From contig NC_089176.1 in the NCBI RefSeq assembly GCF_947507565.1, positions 3,472,001 through 3,536,000 on the forward strand: DNA of 64,000 nt, read 5' to 3'. The notes below the pieces were generated by a model that saw nothing but the letters and a program-made list of their open reading frames with translations, did no database searches and was not told the DNA's origin. This DNA is from Oscarella lobularis. Taxonomy: Eukaryota > Porifera > Homoscleromorpha > Homosclerophorida > Oscarellidae. The position numbers were made by a program, and so were the translations under genes. Positions 40,945 to 53,255 of the stretch are shown one piece after another. The stretch's first letter is position 1. Each line of letters starts with the position of its first letter.

Positions 40945-43900
40945 ATGTGGCGTGACTCTTCGCGAACGAAATTCAGAGATCGGTCAGGCATTTACTGGCA
41001 CTTCTAAGCTTTCCTTCTGACGCTAGTTTGACAGATTTCGCTTCGACGTTTTCGGGTCTCCAAATGCGGGCAAATCGTCGCTAATTGAAGCCTTTCGCTC
41101 GTCGAACGACTACCGCGTGCTCTCAGAGCACCTAGACATAGAAATAGTACGAGCATATTGCACGAACGGGAAAGATAAGAAGTAGTGGCATTATCGTTGC
41201 AGCGCGAATCGAGTAGGCATCCCGCCTTTACCCACTGGCCCCTACGCCATCCCATCGCATTCGATAGCAAATTCATCAAAAGCAACTGCTTCGTTTTGGC
41301 GTGCGACTCGAATCGAAAGGTAGAGTAGAAATGACGTCAAAAATTAATTAAATTAGCAATCATTAATTAATTAATTACGTAGAGCACTGTCGTCGACGTC
41401 GCTGTCTTCATTCAGGAAATACGATCCGCCCAACCGGATGCGCCGATCATCGTGACGGGCCTGTCAACGAAGGAAGAGGAAGCGAAGGCGGAGAGAGAAG
41501 GAGACGGACAAGCCAAAATTGTAAGAGTGAAAATATCGAATAGTAATCAATTATAATTGATTAGTATTCGCTAGACGGAAGTCATTGGCAATGATTCGAA
41601 CGTGATACTGTTCAACAAACTTTTCCCTCGAACGTCCCACAAGAGCTCCGTCTTTTTATTAGGAGCAGTAAAGGCAATGAAAGCGAGATCAGGCGAAGCC
41701 TGGCTAATAGAGGTAATATAAGGCCAAGCAAACTTCCTCACGCGAAAACAAGACATTGACTATCTTAGCTTCAATACCCGGCGTCGTTTTGGGCGAATGA
41801 ACGCATCCTATTAATGATCGATCACGAATTCAATGCACTTGAACCGGAAGCGTGCGTCGAGAGCGCACTTCGCGGTCTCAACAATTCGCTCCAGCAGAAA
41901 GTCGACTCGTCGATCGACAAATACGTTCACATCGTCCGATTGCTCATCCAAAAGGGAGCGAGCATCCAATCGATCGGTTCCCTAGTAACCAAGTATCCGC
42001 TCGCCGTCGCTCACATCCTGTCGGCACTGAGAGCGAGAAAATCGAACGACGACGACGACGACGCCGCATCGGATCACTTCATCTTGAAGGGATCCCACTT
42101 GCCGAGTCTCCCGCGCGACGTCATCGACGTCGTACGCTCCAACGACGTTCGTCGAATCGACGTATCGGACAACGCCATCGAATCGCTTCCCGTTCAACTA
42201 TTCCAATTGCCGAACGTCCAGTGGATCAACGCGGCGAATAATCGACTCGTCGACGTGCCGTCGCCAAGCGAGTGGCGCTGCGGTCGACTGGCGACGCTGA
42301 ACTTGAACGACAATTTGCTGACGGGCGTCGAACCGATGAACGCTCTGAAGTCGGTCTACGAACTCTCGATTAAGCCGTTTATGCAGGCGGCGCGACGCGC
42401 GCTTCATTCGCTCAGCGGTAGTCAGGTGTTTCAGCCGCTCGAGCAGCGCAGCGCCGATCGCGATTGCCTTCGCCACTTGGCGCGACTCGCCAACGTGAAA
42501 CTCGTCGGAAATCGACTACAGATGCTGCCCGAGTGGGTGACGCGTTTGCCCGATCTCAAGTCCATCGATTTGCGTTGCAACGCGTCGCTCGTCGCTCTTC
42601 CGCCCCAACTCGTTCAATTCTCCAAGGACATCATCTCGATCAACGTCGACGGACTCGAGCTCATTTGCCCGCCCATGTGCGAAGTGCGACGCGGCACCGG
42701 TCACGTGCGCTGCTATCTCAACAGTCAATTGCGAAACGCGTCGCTCTACAGTCACATTCAATTGATGCTCGTCGGTCGATGTGCCGTCGGCAAGACGACG
42801 CTTCTGCGACGACTCCAAAGCAGTCGACTCGTCAATCGGCATCAGCGAAACGTGTCGACCGTCGGCGTCGACATGGCGACGTTTTCCTATCGGCCCAACG
42901 TCGGCGCTCGAAGCGTCACGTTCAACGCGCTCGATTTCGCCGGTCAGGAGGACTACTATGCGACTCATCAATGTTTCTTTAGGAAATCGGCTATCTATAT
43001 GGCTCTGGTTGATTTACGCGTGGACGCGCCTGTCGGAGTCGGCGGTCTCGCGCCCTGGCTACTCAGCATACAAGCGTGCGCTCCCGGCGCCTGCGTGCTC
43101 ATTGTCGGAACGCACGTGGATTTAATCGAAGCGGCTGACGACGTCATAAAAGACTATAGAACGGAAATCGAGTCGCGATTCTATCTCGACGCCGATTCGA
43201 GCGTCGCCGCCCGTCACGGCATGCCGCGCGTCGTCGATTTCGTCGCGGTGAGTTCGGTGACGGGCGTCGGCGTTCGCGCGCTAAAACGACGTCTCTACGA
43301 CGCCGCCTTTACCGTTCCATTTCCGGGTTGCGAGTTGCCGTTTCTCGACATTCCCGTGCCCGGATGTCTCATCTTCATTCGCGACTGTCTCCAGGGAAAG
43401 GCGATCAATATGCGACGCGACGGCGCGGCGCCCGTTCTGACGCGCGCCGAATTTGAGGACTTCGTTCGTCGTCATCCGAAGAACGACATCGCCGACGAAC
43501 GCGAACTCGGTCAGGCGACGCGCTTTCTTCACGAACTCGGCGTCGTGCTTCACTACGAGACGGCGACGAACGATCTGCAAAATCTCTACTTCATCGACGT
43601 TCAATTTCTCAGCGCCGCCATGGCCTGTGTCATCACGTCGCCCGAACGTCGTCTCGTCAAGCACGGAATTCTCGACGACGCGGCGCTGCCCGTTCTCTTC
43701 AAAGGCCACGTGCCGTCGACGCTTCAACGTCACGTGATGCAGCTCATGGAAGCGTTCGAAGTCGTCGTCGCGCTTGACGGCGCTCGTACGCGCTTTCTCG
43801 TGCCGTCCATGTTGCCCGTCAAGAAACCCGATCTCGATCCCGACGGCACGTGCCGGTGCGTGCGTCGAATCTATTTGCTTTCTTACGTTCCCGTCGGTTT

Positions 43901-46900
43901 CTGGAGTCGACTCATATCGCGATTGGTTATATTCACGCAGGCGCTCGGGCACGCTCTGACGGCGGCGACGGGCGACGAAGGCGGCGCTCAATTGGAGTTC
44001 GACGGAAGTCACTGGCTTTGTTGGCAACGGGGCTTCCGCGTTCGATTCGTCGACGACGATTCCTACGTCGTTGTCGAAGAATTTGACGTCGATCGATCGA
44101 TTTTGGTGACGGTCGGCGGAATGTCGCGGGAGGCTCGCGCTCGACGACTCGTCGCCGTCGTGCAGAACGTCGATACGCTTATCGAGGAATTTTATCCCGG
44201 TTTGTGTCAGGAACCGTGCGTCGCGACGAAATTGGTGCCGTGTCCCAAGTGCGCGGCGGCAGTTTGCGACGACGTTCGCGACGATCGCATTCATCGTTTC
44301 GTCGTCGACGATTTGATTGAGATTTCGAAGCGGGAAGACGACGTCGTCTGCGAGGGCACGTGCTCGTCGACGATCGATCTCGCCGATCTCGTGCCGGACG
44401 TTGCGTTGCTCGATTTGCCGGAGGACCTGCGTCTCGACACGTTTCAACTGCAGTTGAATCCAAGCGACGACAATTGCTTGGGAGAGGGCGGATTCGGAAA
44501 GGTATTGAATACCAATAAAAAATCCTTAAATACGATTCCTTCCTTTTAAGGTTTATCGAGCTGTGTACAGAGGCAGAAACGTCGCTTTGAAGCTGTTCAA
44601 CGTGGACGCCGCCGCCGAAGAGGATTACCGCATGATGTATCAGGAATTGCGTAGTGAAGTACATATTCTCAGTAGGCTTGATCATCCTTCAATTGTCAAG
44701 CTCAAAGGTGAGTGTAGAATAGACAAGTTTTAACATTGCTATAGTACCTCTTTCTTCAGGCGTTTGTCGTCGGCCCCTGTGCGTTGCATTGGAGCTTGCC
44801 CCAGCCGGAAGTTTGAACGGCATTCTCAAGGAACGACGCGGAGTGGGTCTGGAGTCGCTCGTCGCTCAGCAGGTGGCAATTCAAGTGAGCCGGACGACAA
44901 TTGTTTTTTTTTCTTCCTTAGTTTGTCGTACTCGCAGATTATTTCCGCGATTGCCTATTTGCACTCGCTCACGATCATCTATCGCGATCTGAAGCCGCAC
45001 AACGTTCTCGTCTGGTCGCTCGATCTCCAATCGGGCGTTCGCGTCAAGTTGGCCGACTACGGCATTGCGAGATTTTCGTCCGCCGCCGGGCTCAAGCAGA
45101 TGACGGGAACCGAAGCCTACATGGCGCCGGAGATGTGGAAAACGAGCGGGCAAGCGACGTACGACGAAAAAGTGAGGCACACGTGCTTGGAAGGGTTTTT
45201 CCTTTTTTTTGAATGACTCCCTTTCAATAGATTGACATTTATTCCTTCGGTTTGGTTTTCTTTGAAATCGTCACCGGGCTCAACGCCTTTTGGCAATTTG
45301 ACAGTCGATGGGATATGATTACGGCGGTGAGCGACGGATTTCGCCCGTCTATTGACGACGCACTGAAGTCACGATTGCCAAAAGACGAAAATTCGACTTC
45401 TCTTCACTCGAGAGCGAGACCAGACTCCAGCGTCGCTGATCCACACCAACGATGGCATCCCCTGTTCTGCGTCAAAATGCCGGCGCGGAGAAGTCGCGGT
45501 TTCACGGTCAAAGAGGAACCAGAAAAAGACGTTAGTCTCGACTCTAGAAAAGACAGCGGCTCCGTCTCCTTGGATACGGTGCAGTGCAAAATATCGTACG
45601 CTCGGAAGCAAGAGCTATTCGCCTCCGCCGACAGCGGCTTTCACGCGGGCAACGAAAACCGAGTCATCGGCTCTATTGAACTCGAGGAGACCGTGCTGTG
45701 TCAGCCGTACGTGCAGAATCTACTCAACGCCTGCCTTTCCGTCAATCCCGCCGACCGTCCAACGGCTTCAGACTTGATAAAAAATCTCACCATCTACCCG
45801 ACCGTTTATTCAGCGTCGTCATCGTCGTCTCGATTAGACGCGCTCGGTCTTCGTCGTGCCATTCCCGTCGCCGACGGGACGGCACTCCTGTTCGGCGATC
45901 GACGAATTTCTATCGTCAGTGGCGACGAAAAGGGCGACGATCTTTTGCACGTCGACGTCGTTCCCTTCGAAGACGACGGCGGTTCGTCGAGATTTTCGTG
46001 CGTCGCCGTTATCGACGATTCGCTTTGGATCGGCTATTCCGATTTGTCGTCGTGCGCCGTCGCCGCTTACGACGTTTCTACCTTTGAATTGACGTCGAGT
46101 CTCGCCGTGTCGAGCGTGCCGCTCTCCTTTGCGAAGTGGAACGACGGCGTCGTCGTCGGTTTCGACGACGGTCGTCTAATGGGAATTCGTCGATCGTCCG
46201 ATCTCGGAACGCTGTCGTCGTGCGCGGAGGGAATCCTCGACGACGGCCCGATCGTCTCGCTTTATGCTAACGACGACGTTTTGATCGCCGCCCGCGGAAC
46301 GAGTCTCGTTCGTCTGCACGTCGATTCGTTGACGGAAATCGACCGGTGGCCGGTCGAGCAGAAGAGTCGCACTGACGAGGCAATACTGGCGGACATTGTG
46401 CCGTGCGATCGCGGCATTTGGACGCGTCTCGTTCGAGGCATCGACGTTAAACTGTGGAACGTGACGACGGGGAAAATCGGGCAATGCTTGCGTCGCATAA
46501 CCGAGATCAGGTAAGATTCTAATTCGATAAAGAAAACGTTTACTTGACGTTCTCGCGGGGCAACAGTGCGGACGACGTCGATATGTACATAACGTCGTTG
46601 ACGTGCGCCAATGGTGCTCTGTGGGTGGGAATGAGTTCCGGCTGGATCAGCGTCTATGACGTGCCCACGGGAGCGGCGATTGCTAGTTCCAATGTCTATG
46701 GGTTCGTCGACCTTCTCGTCGAATGTCGTTTCTCGTTTGTCTCCTCCTCCTCCTCTCGCTCGTCGATGCTAAGCTTAGGAAAGATGAGACGAGACGGTGG
46801 CGTGGAAACGGTGTTTTCTGTCTGGTCGACCGTTTGCTAAGGTTTTTCAATACGGATTTTTTTATTTTCTACTTTTCCTATTTTCTACTTTTCCTGTTTT

Positions 46901-47066
46901 ATTTTCTACGTTTATTTCATTATTTCTTTCTCTTAGATCTGGCGCTTATCGCTTTTCCCCTTACGGAAATGCTGTCGAGATCGACGAAACTGCGACGACT
47001 TGGAACGGACGCCGTCGGCTGTCGTCGCGCTTGCAGAATGCGATAGATGACAAGAGACGACGATGA
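40945..47066 (+). CDS. ROCO-family kinase (LRRK-like) with extra N-terminal P-loop domain
   Basis: Twelve exons encode about 1,780 residues. Order: a 180-residue Ras-like segment with FDVFGSPNAGKSSLIEAF (41035-41712); leucine-rich repeats; a Roc GTPase (LMLVGRCAVGKTTLLRRL, LDFAGQEDYY, VGTHVDL); a COR domain; a Ser/Thr kinase; and a WD40-like propeller. The kinase shows GEGGFGK, VALKLF, YRDLKPHNVL and LADYG (DYG instead of DFG, as in LRRK2), then GTEAYMAPEMW. This matches the LRRK branch of ROCO proteins, which regulate membrane traffic and cytoskeleton. No ankyrin repeats are present. The kinase C-lobe carries an insertion of about 100 residues (45361-45690, Ser/Arg/Lys-rich). The last exon (46937-47066) overlaps the coding end of the opposite gene. 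Exon 6 (41769-44501) is unusually long, 911 codons. Confidence 0.9.
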
Positions 47067-48700
47067 CGACGATAACGGCGGCGACGGCGACGCGTTGCTC
47101 TCGTCCGCGTGCCGTAGCGTCGACTTCTCGTTGCGAAATGGTTCTAAATTGGTGAGGGGTACGGATGCCGTCTGGCGACGTGAGATCGACGACAATGACG
47201 ACGATGACGGAATGCTCACTGCAACTGGTGATCGGAATTTTCGACGTCGATCGAGGTCAGGACGGCTAAGTTTGTGTCCTCGCATTCCTTTTGGAGCTTG
47301 TTTTCCGTCCTCTTTTGTTTTCCACGCTGGAGCGACTACGGACATTGTTGCATCTTGCTTTTTGGTATCCTCCTTCTCCTGCTTCGATTTCGCCTCCTTT
47401 CGTCGCTTCAGAATGGTTTCGACGATCGAGTCAACGCTCGTTAGGGATTCGCTAGCACTGACGCGAGCTTCTTCCGTTGGGGATGCTGCTAGCCCGAGAC
47501 TTTCCAACAAAACGGTTGGTATTGCTGCAAGAGAAACAAATTCATTCGTCGCTACAATGTAGGATTGATTATTTACACAAATCGCGCTCATCATCCCGTT
47601 CTTCCTCTTTGCTCATATCTGAAGCGACAGCAGCGTCCGTTTGATTTGGTTCTTCCCTGATTTTGCTCAATATGACCGTCTTTTTGAGTAGATGGAAACG
47701 CCAAGGACGAACGCCTGTTATCTTGACGCTAATGTGCCGCCCGGAAAACCACCGTCTGGATGGAATCCAAGTAAGGTCTTGAACCAAGTCGAATTTCATC
47801 ACAAATTCTCCATCTTTCAGCGTGGGCTAATAACAAAAAAATATTTAGAGTTTTCGTTAGAATGGGCGTCCTACCGAAACACTATTGTAGGCTCGCGAGG
47901 TTTTTCTTTCGTCACTCAAGTCCGTCATGAGGACATCGAATTGCCACTTGTCCAACGGCGGCTAGAACGATACGACACGCATTGAACCTCGCCTCGGTGA
48001 GAGGCTATCCTACTAGTACGTTTGTCTCCTTTTCACAACTCAAAATTATTTTCATAGTAGCCTCCTCCCACTTTAGATCCGCATTGACATCCGCTGTAAG
48101 GAGCTTTGATTCGTCGCTCTGATCAACGGGCCTTTGCTGCTGCACTGACGTCGTTTTCTGTTTTCCTCGGCGAGGCGTCGGCAGTATGATCTTCGCCTGC
48201 AAAAGTCGATCGTTCAGATGCAATGCAAAATTATTCGTTCATAAGAATGCATTTGCATTCGATCAGCTCACCCCTTGCACGCTGAGCTCGTCTTCCCAGC
48301 AGAGTGGCACGGGACCGGACGCGGGCGACGAGGAGCGCGGTCGGCGAACATCCAAAACGGAAGTTCGTGCGTTTACGTGCAAGAGAAGTTCGTTGTACGG
48401 ATCGTCCAATTTGTCCCAATTCGGCTGACGAACGGCGCCGTTGATGCCTACTCGTGCTTCGCCTCCCTTGCCGAAGTATCCTTCGAGATCGAAACTACTC
48501 GTCGACGCGCTAAACTCGCCCCGGTGACTCGTCGCCGCGGGAGCTCGAGGACTCGGCGACGACGTCATCGAGCGAAGTCGTCGTTTCGTCTCTTTGCGAT
48601 TTTGCAGCGTTTGGCACATGAACTGATACTGCTCAAAACTGCTGCGACGATCGGCGTATCGAGCGGAAAGTGGACGACGTCGCTGTCGATCGTCGTCCAT
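46920..48700 (-). CDS. Unidentified protein, five exons, 515 residues
   Basis: Exons 48700-48272, 48196-48020, 47961-47875, 47826-47577 and 47524-46920 join in compatible phases to give 515 residues. The N-terminal 140 residues are Arg/Ser-rich (MDDDRQRRRPLSARY) with one conserved-looking block, QPNWDKLDDPYNELLLHVN. Exons 3-4 encode a compact beta-rich segment (WQFDVLMTDLSD, DLTWIPSRRWFSGRHISVKI, RPWRFHLLKKTVIL) that looks like a real globular domain, but I cannot name it. The C-terminal exon is low-complexity, basic and serine-rich. It is head to head with MAP3K1 (93 bases between starts). Its final 147 coding bases overlap the ROCO coding end on the other strand. No function is proposed. 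Confidence 0.7.
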
Positions 48701-48793
48701 CGTATGTTTGCGACACGCCCCTTGGCAATAGTCACTTCCTGTTTACGGTCGAGCTTATTTATTGGCAACGTGCAGAGCGCATGCCTAAGTCGA
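48701..48793. promoter_or_regulatory. Shared 93-bp divergent promoter (unknown gene / MAP3K1)
   Basis: The two ATGs are divergent with 93 bases between. No TATA box is apparent. Both leaders must be very short or overlap the opposite coding exon. Confidence 0.55.
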
Positions 48794-51700
48794 ATGGCTG
48801 ATGCGAAGGAAGGAAAGAAGCAGCGGTTGAAACAGCCGCGGGACGAGCCCGGCGAAGAGAAACGGTAGAAACAACCGCGCTAACATCGCTCGCTTCAAGA
48901 TCCCTCGCTTTTAGACGCCCTACAGGAAAAGCGGCTAACCGCCGAGCTAAAACAACCCAGGCAAAGGAAGAAGAGCCGAAAAACGGCATCGCAAAGACAG
49001 AAACACGCCGACCGCTACCGGCAAGAAAGTCGAACACCTAAAAAAAGGCTCTAAAACACCTTTTTTTCGATTCCATAGGCAAGCAGCCCCGTCCCAAAAG
49101 CAAAATCCTCCCTTAGCAGCAGCGCGGATCTTTCAACAACGGAAACGTCGCCGTCGTCGACGCCGAGTCCGCGCGATCGCATCGTCGCCGGCGAAAAATC
49201 GCGCACAGTTCAGCTTCCGTTCACCGAAGACCTGCGACGAAAGAAAGTCGAAAACGTGATGAAGGCCCGGCTGTATTTTCTCCAGAAAACGGGTCCGACG
49301 TCGTTCAGCGTCGGCGGCGACTCGCCCGAGCACAAATATCGGGTGAACGTGGGACCGCAGACGTGCAGTTGCGGTCGAGGACCCCATTGCGTTCACGTAC
49401 TCTTTGTCATGCTGCGCGTTCTTCAAATGTCGCTGAATCATCCTCTACTTTGGAGCAAGAGTCTCAAGAACTACGAGGTAATAAAAATAAAAATTAATTA
49501 CTTAAATAATTAGGTTAATTAATAATTGACGTTTGATAGAATTGTATTCACAACGGTACTTCCGTGTTTTTTTTATAGGTGGAAGGTCTGTTGGCGCAGT
49601 TCCAAGCGCGACGAACTCGAATGCGCAGTCGATCCTCGAGTTGTTCCGGTTCGCTGAGTCGACACGACTCGGGTTTTAACAAAGGCGAAGACGACGGAAA
49701 GCAGGCGGGCAGCGGCGGAAGTCAAAACATCTCGTTGACGTCATCGGGCGAATCGTTGAACGACGGCGACGAGGTGGCGGCGAAGGAGGAGAAAGACGGC
49801 ATGGAAGTCGGCGACGAAGACGTCTGTCCCATTTGCTTGTTGGAAATGGTCGACGGCGAAAGTCTGACAATTTGCCGCGACGGATGCAACAATTCGCTTC
49901 ATCATCACTGCATGGCAATATGTAAGGAGAAGAAATAGGGACTCAATTCTTTTTTCCTTTATTGATTTGTTTTTCAGGGGCTCAGGAGCGCAATCGCCTG
50001 CTGGAGCCGGTTACGTGTCCGTTATGTCTCAAAGTTTGGCACGCAAACGTGCCGCCAGCGTCGCCGCCTCAAGTCGTAAATCCCCACGCAAGGTGAGTGC
50101 ACTGAGTGACCGCGAAAGAGAGAGAGAAAAGAATATACCATGCGGCTTCTTTTTGTCAGAATGTTGTCGCCGTTTTCGACTGTACGTCAGGGCAACGTTC
50201 GTCTGCCCACAGTTGATCCCCTGTCAGAGGAAAGCATAGGAGAATACGCCGAATGGATTAAGGTATCCCTCGTCTAAGCGATTTTATGTACATAAAATTC
50301 AGAGTACCCTCTTTACATGGTAATAAGCATTACGCTTATACTGTGTATTCCTACGAAGAGAGGATGTCTGTACATTCTTTTCTTGTCTTGCCAGGTTTTT
50401 GGTAAGCCTCTCGTCGCCTGTCTTTTATCTAATCAATGGCCTGTGCGCGAGACGGCGTTGAATCGGCTTGCTCAGGACGTCGTTGCGATGCTATTGAGAG
50501 GCAACGCGAACGACGGATTGTCGGTGGAAACGATCGTGCGCACGTGTTGTCTCATTGTGACTCACTGCTGCAGTGACCCGGTTTTCAAAGTCTACGTTGC
50601 CGCACTCGTAAGAAAAGTCGAAGTATCCGCATTTTATGAAAAAGGGGGTTTGAATGGCAGAACGTATTGCACGCCATATTGACGACCGTTTCTCATTCGA
50701 GCGACGGCAGAACGGCCTTTCTGCAAGACTACCTCAAACCCGTCATCATAGCAATTATTATCAAAGCGGCGGACCATAATCAGTATGTCTAGTAAAAGCA
50801 GCTTCTTTAATTAATTAATTAATTAATTTTCTTTTTTTCTAGGAGAACATCTACTCGAAGTCTCGCCGTTCTCAAAGAACTGTGCAAGTGCTGCGGTGAC
50901 GAAGCCGCCACCACAACGGACAGCGCGTCGTCGTCATCGTCAACAGGCAGCGTAAGCTTCGTCTTATCATGCGCTCTTGATCAAGACGCGGGTGGCGGCG
51001 GTCAACGATGGCAGTGGTGGCAAGGCCGTCTCGTTCTTCTCGACATGCTCCTCAGCGAATTCCCAGCCTCGTTTAAACTCCCGCCGCTCGACGGCGACGA
51101 CACCGGCGGCGCCGATCTCCTCGCCATGGCGACGTACACCCGACTGTGGATGGTAATGAATTTCGCCGCGACGGCGACCAATTTCCAGCATATGCGCGTG
51201 AGTAAAATGGCTCGACGCGTTTTCGTTCGTGCCGCGCGCTTCGGCGCGCACATCGAAGACGTTCTGCGTCGAATGCGAGATCTCGTCGCTACGCTCCAGG
51301 AAGCGCATCGGACGACGCTCTCGCGTCGTCTTTCCATGCTCGCGACGGCGGCGTCGAGCGACGATATCGTCACGGCGAATCCGGCCGCGTCGAGATTGAC
51401 GGCGGCCGACGCTTCGCCGCTTATGCCGTCGACGCCCGTCGGCGAACAAGAATTTTCATTTCGGCTCGATGCCGGCGACGAAGGGGGTGTTCGCACGGCT
51501 CCCGTCATCGCAGTTTCTCGTCACGATTCCGGCGTCGAGGCGGAAACGGCGCATTCGTTTCCGTCGTTGTCGACGGCGACGACGCACGAATCCGAAACGA
51601 ATCAAATGTCGAGAATTTCGTCGCTGGCGTCCGTCGTCGTTCGCAGCGGCGACGGTCCGTGCAAGGACATGGACGCCGACGAGGCGGAAGCCGTCGTGCA

Positions 51701-52984
51701 GGCAATGGAATCGTCGCAGGCGGAGCAAAATTTGCCGGTTCTTAGCGGTCTCGCTCCGCCGGACGAACTGGTGACGGTGCACATACAGAACGACGTCAGT
51801 CTTCTCGTTCGATTATCACTACAGTCTCTTGAACTTTCTATTTTAGGTTGACGGTTCGCCGTGCGATCGTAACGACGGGAGTAATTTGTACATGGAAGGC
51901 ATACATTGGAGGAAGGGGCCGCTGATTGGGACGGGCGCGTTTTGTACCGTCTTTCAAGCGAGAGATATTAAGAGTGGCGGGCTCATGGCTCTTAAACAGG
52001 TAAGAGTTTTTTATTTATAGGGAAAATGTTTTGACACGTACTATTGCAGGTGTCCTTCTGTCGGAACACGCAAAGCGAGCAGGAGGCCGTTATGGCGGCT
52101 ATCACGGAGGAAATTGCTATGATGGGCCGGCTTGATAATCCTCACATAATTCGCTGTCTCGGCGCGACACGTCAGGAGAGTCACTTCAACATTTTTTCCG
52201 AGTGGATGCCAGGTGACTTATAGAGTGCCTTTGTCTGTAGTCGCGTGCATTATTTTTTTTACGAAGGCGGATCGTTGGCTTCTCTGCTCGCCAAGTACGG
52301 TCGCTTTGAAGAGGACGTCGTTCAATCCTACCTGCGTCAGCTTCTCAGAGCAACCGCATATCTGCACGATATGCGGGTCATTCACCGCGATATCAAAGGT
52401 GCTTGTCTCTTCCGCGACAGCCTCTATAAATTCTATTGCTAATAATCTTTCCCCAGGTGCTAATTTATTGGTTGACTCCACGGGCCAGCACGTGCGTCTT
52501 TGCGACTTTGGCACTGCCGCGCGGCTCGCTACTCAGCAAACAATGGCCGGAGAATTTCAGGGGAGCCTAATAGGGACAGTGGCGTTTATGGCTCCTGAGG
52601 TACACTTTGTTGTGTAGGAAAATTATTGGGTCACTTCTTTTTGTCTCTAGGTTTTGCGCGGCGAAACGTATGGACGCAGCTGTGACGTGTGGAGTATTGG
52701 ATGCACCATTATAGAAATGACGACGGCGAAACCGCCTTGGGGGGCTGCTGACGTCACAAATCACTTGGCATTGATATTTCGAGTAAGATTTATTAATTGT
52801 AAGAAACGCTTTCTCTTATAGTAGTTCTGTTATTTAGATTGCAAGTGCCAATGGTCCTCCGCCCATTCCGGAACTGGAAAATCCGGCTCTAAGGGACTTA
52901 CTTTTGCGCTGCCTGGAAGTGAAGCCGTCTGATAGGCCAACGGCATCTGATTTGCTTGGACATCCTTTGTACAGAAAGTGGTAA
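48794..52984 (+). CDS. MAP3K1: MAP3K1 (MEKK1) mitogen-activated kinase kinase kinase
   Basis: The order of domains is that of MEKK1. After a basic, serine-rich N-terminus comes a SWIM zinc finger ([19 protein letters not shown]). It is followed by a RING ([32 protein letters not shown]) that in relatives gives E3 ligase activity, an ARM-type helical region (50400-51850), and a C-terminal kinase domain. The kinase reads [67 protein letters not shown] and [12 protein letters not shown], matching MAP3K1 and not other MAP3Ks. It acts upstream of JNK and ERK and may ubiquitinate substrates through the RING. The intron after 49020 appears to start with GC. The stop at 52982-52984 is followed by AATAAA at 52995. 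Confidence 0.95.
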
Positions 52985-52994
52985 ACAGAAATAT

Positions 52995-53006
52995 AATAAA
53001 AATAAA
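52995..53006 (+). terminator. Poly(A) signals of MAP3K1
   Basis: Two adjacent AATAAA hexamers (52995-53000 and 53001-53006), 10-20 bases after the stop codon. Confidence 0.7.
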
Positions 53007-53022
53007 TTGTATTGATTTTTGC

Positions 53023-53028
53023 TTTATT
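53023..53028 (-). terminator. Minus-strand poly(A) signal
   Basis: AATAAA on the minus strand, whose TAA also serves as the stop codon of the minus-strand frame at 53024. Confidence 0.5.
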
Positions 53029-53255
53029 CCATCTTTCCGCGCAGCAGCTCCGCGCAGCAACTTTTATCCAGCAGCCTCCCGGATAAAGACTTTGTGTCAT
53101 CGCAGCGCTTGCGTCTCTTGCGTTCGCATTTCGCCGAATCGCTGGTCTCTTCCTCTTCGCATAATATTTTGGAGACAAGCAGCCGTTGCTGGTAAGCCAC
53201 TTGCGTCAACCGAGGTCCCTAGACACCCTTCCTCTTCCACCTCGCTTACAAACAT
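53024..53255 (-). CDS. Possible small basic protein, incomplete model
   Basis: A minus-strand exon (53218-53024) begins after a good acceptor (GTGTCTAG). It encodes VAYQQRLLVSKILCEEEETS, a basic cluster (KCERKRRKRC, nuclear-localisation-like) and RLLDKSCCAELLRGKME before a stop embedded in AATAAA. A tiny upstream exon ending ATGTTT before GTAAGC (53255-53250) fits in phase, but longer 5' exons are possible because the frame stays open further upstream. There is no family match. Its end lies 40 bases from the MAP3K1 stop, so the two transcripts would overlap in their 3' regions. The plus strand is also open here, so the coding direction is uncertain. Confidence 0.3.
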
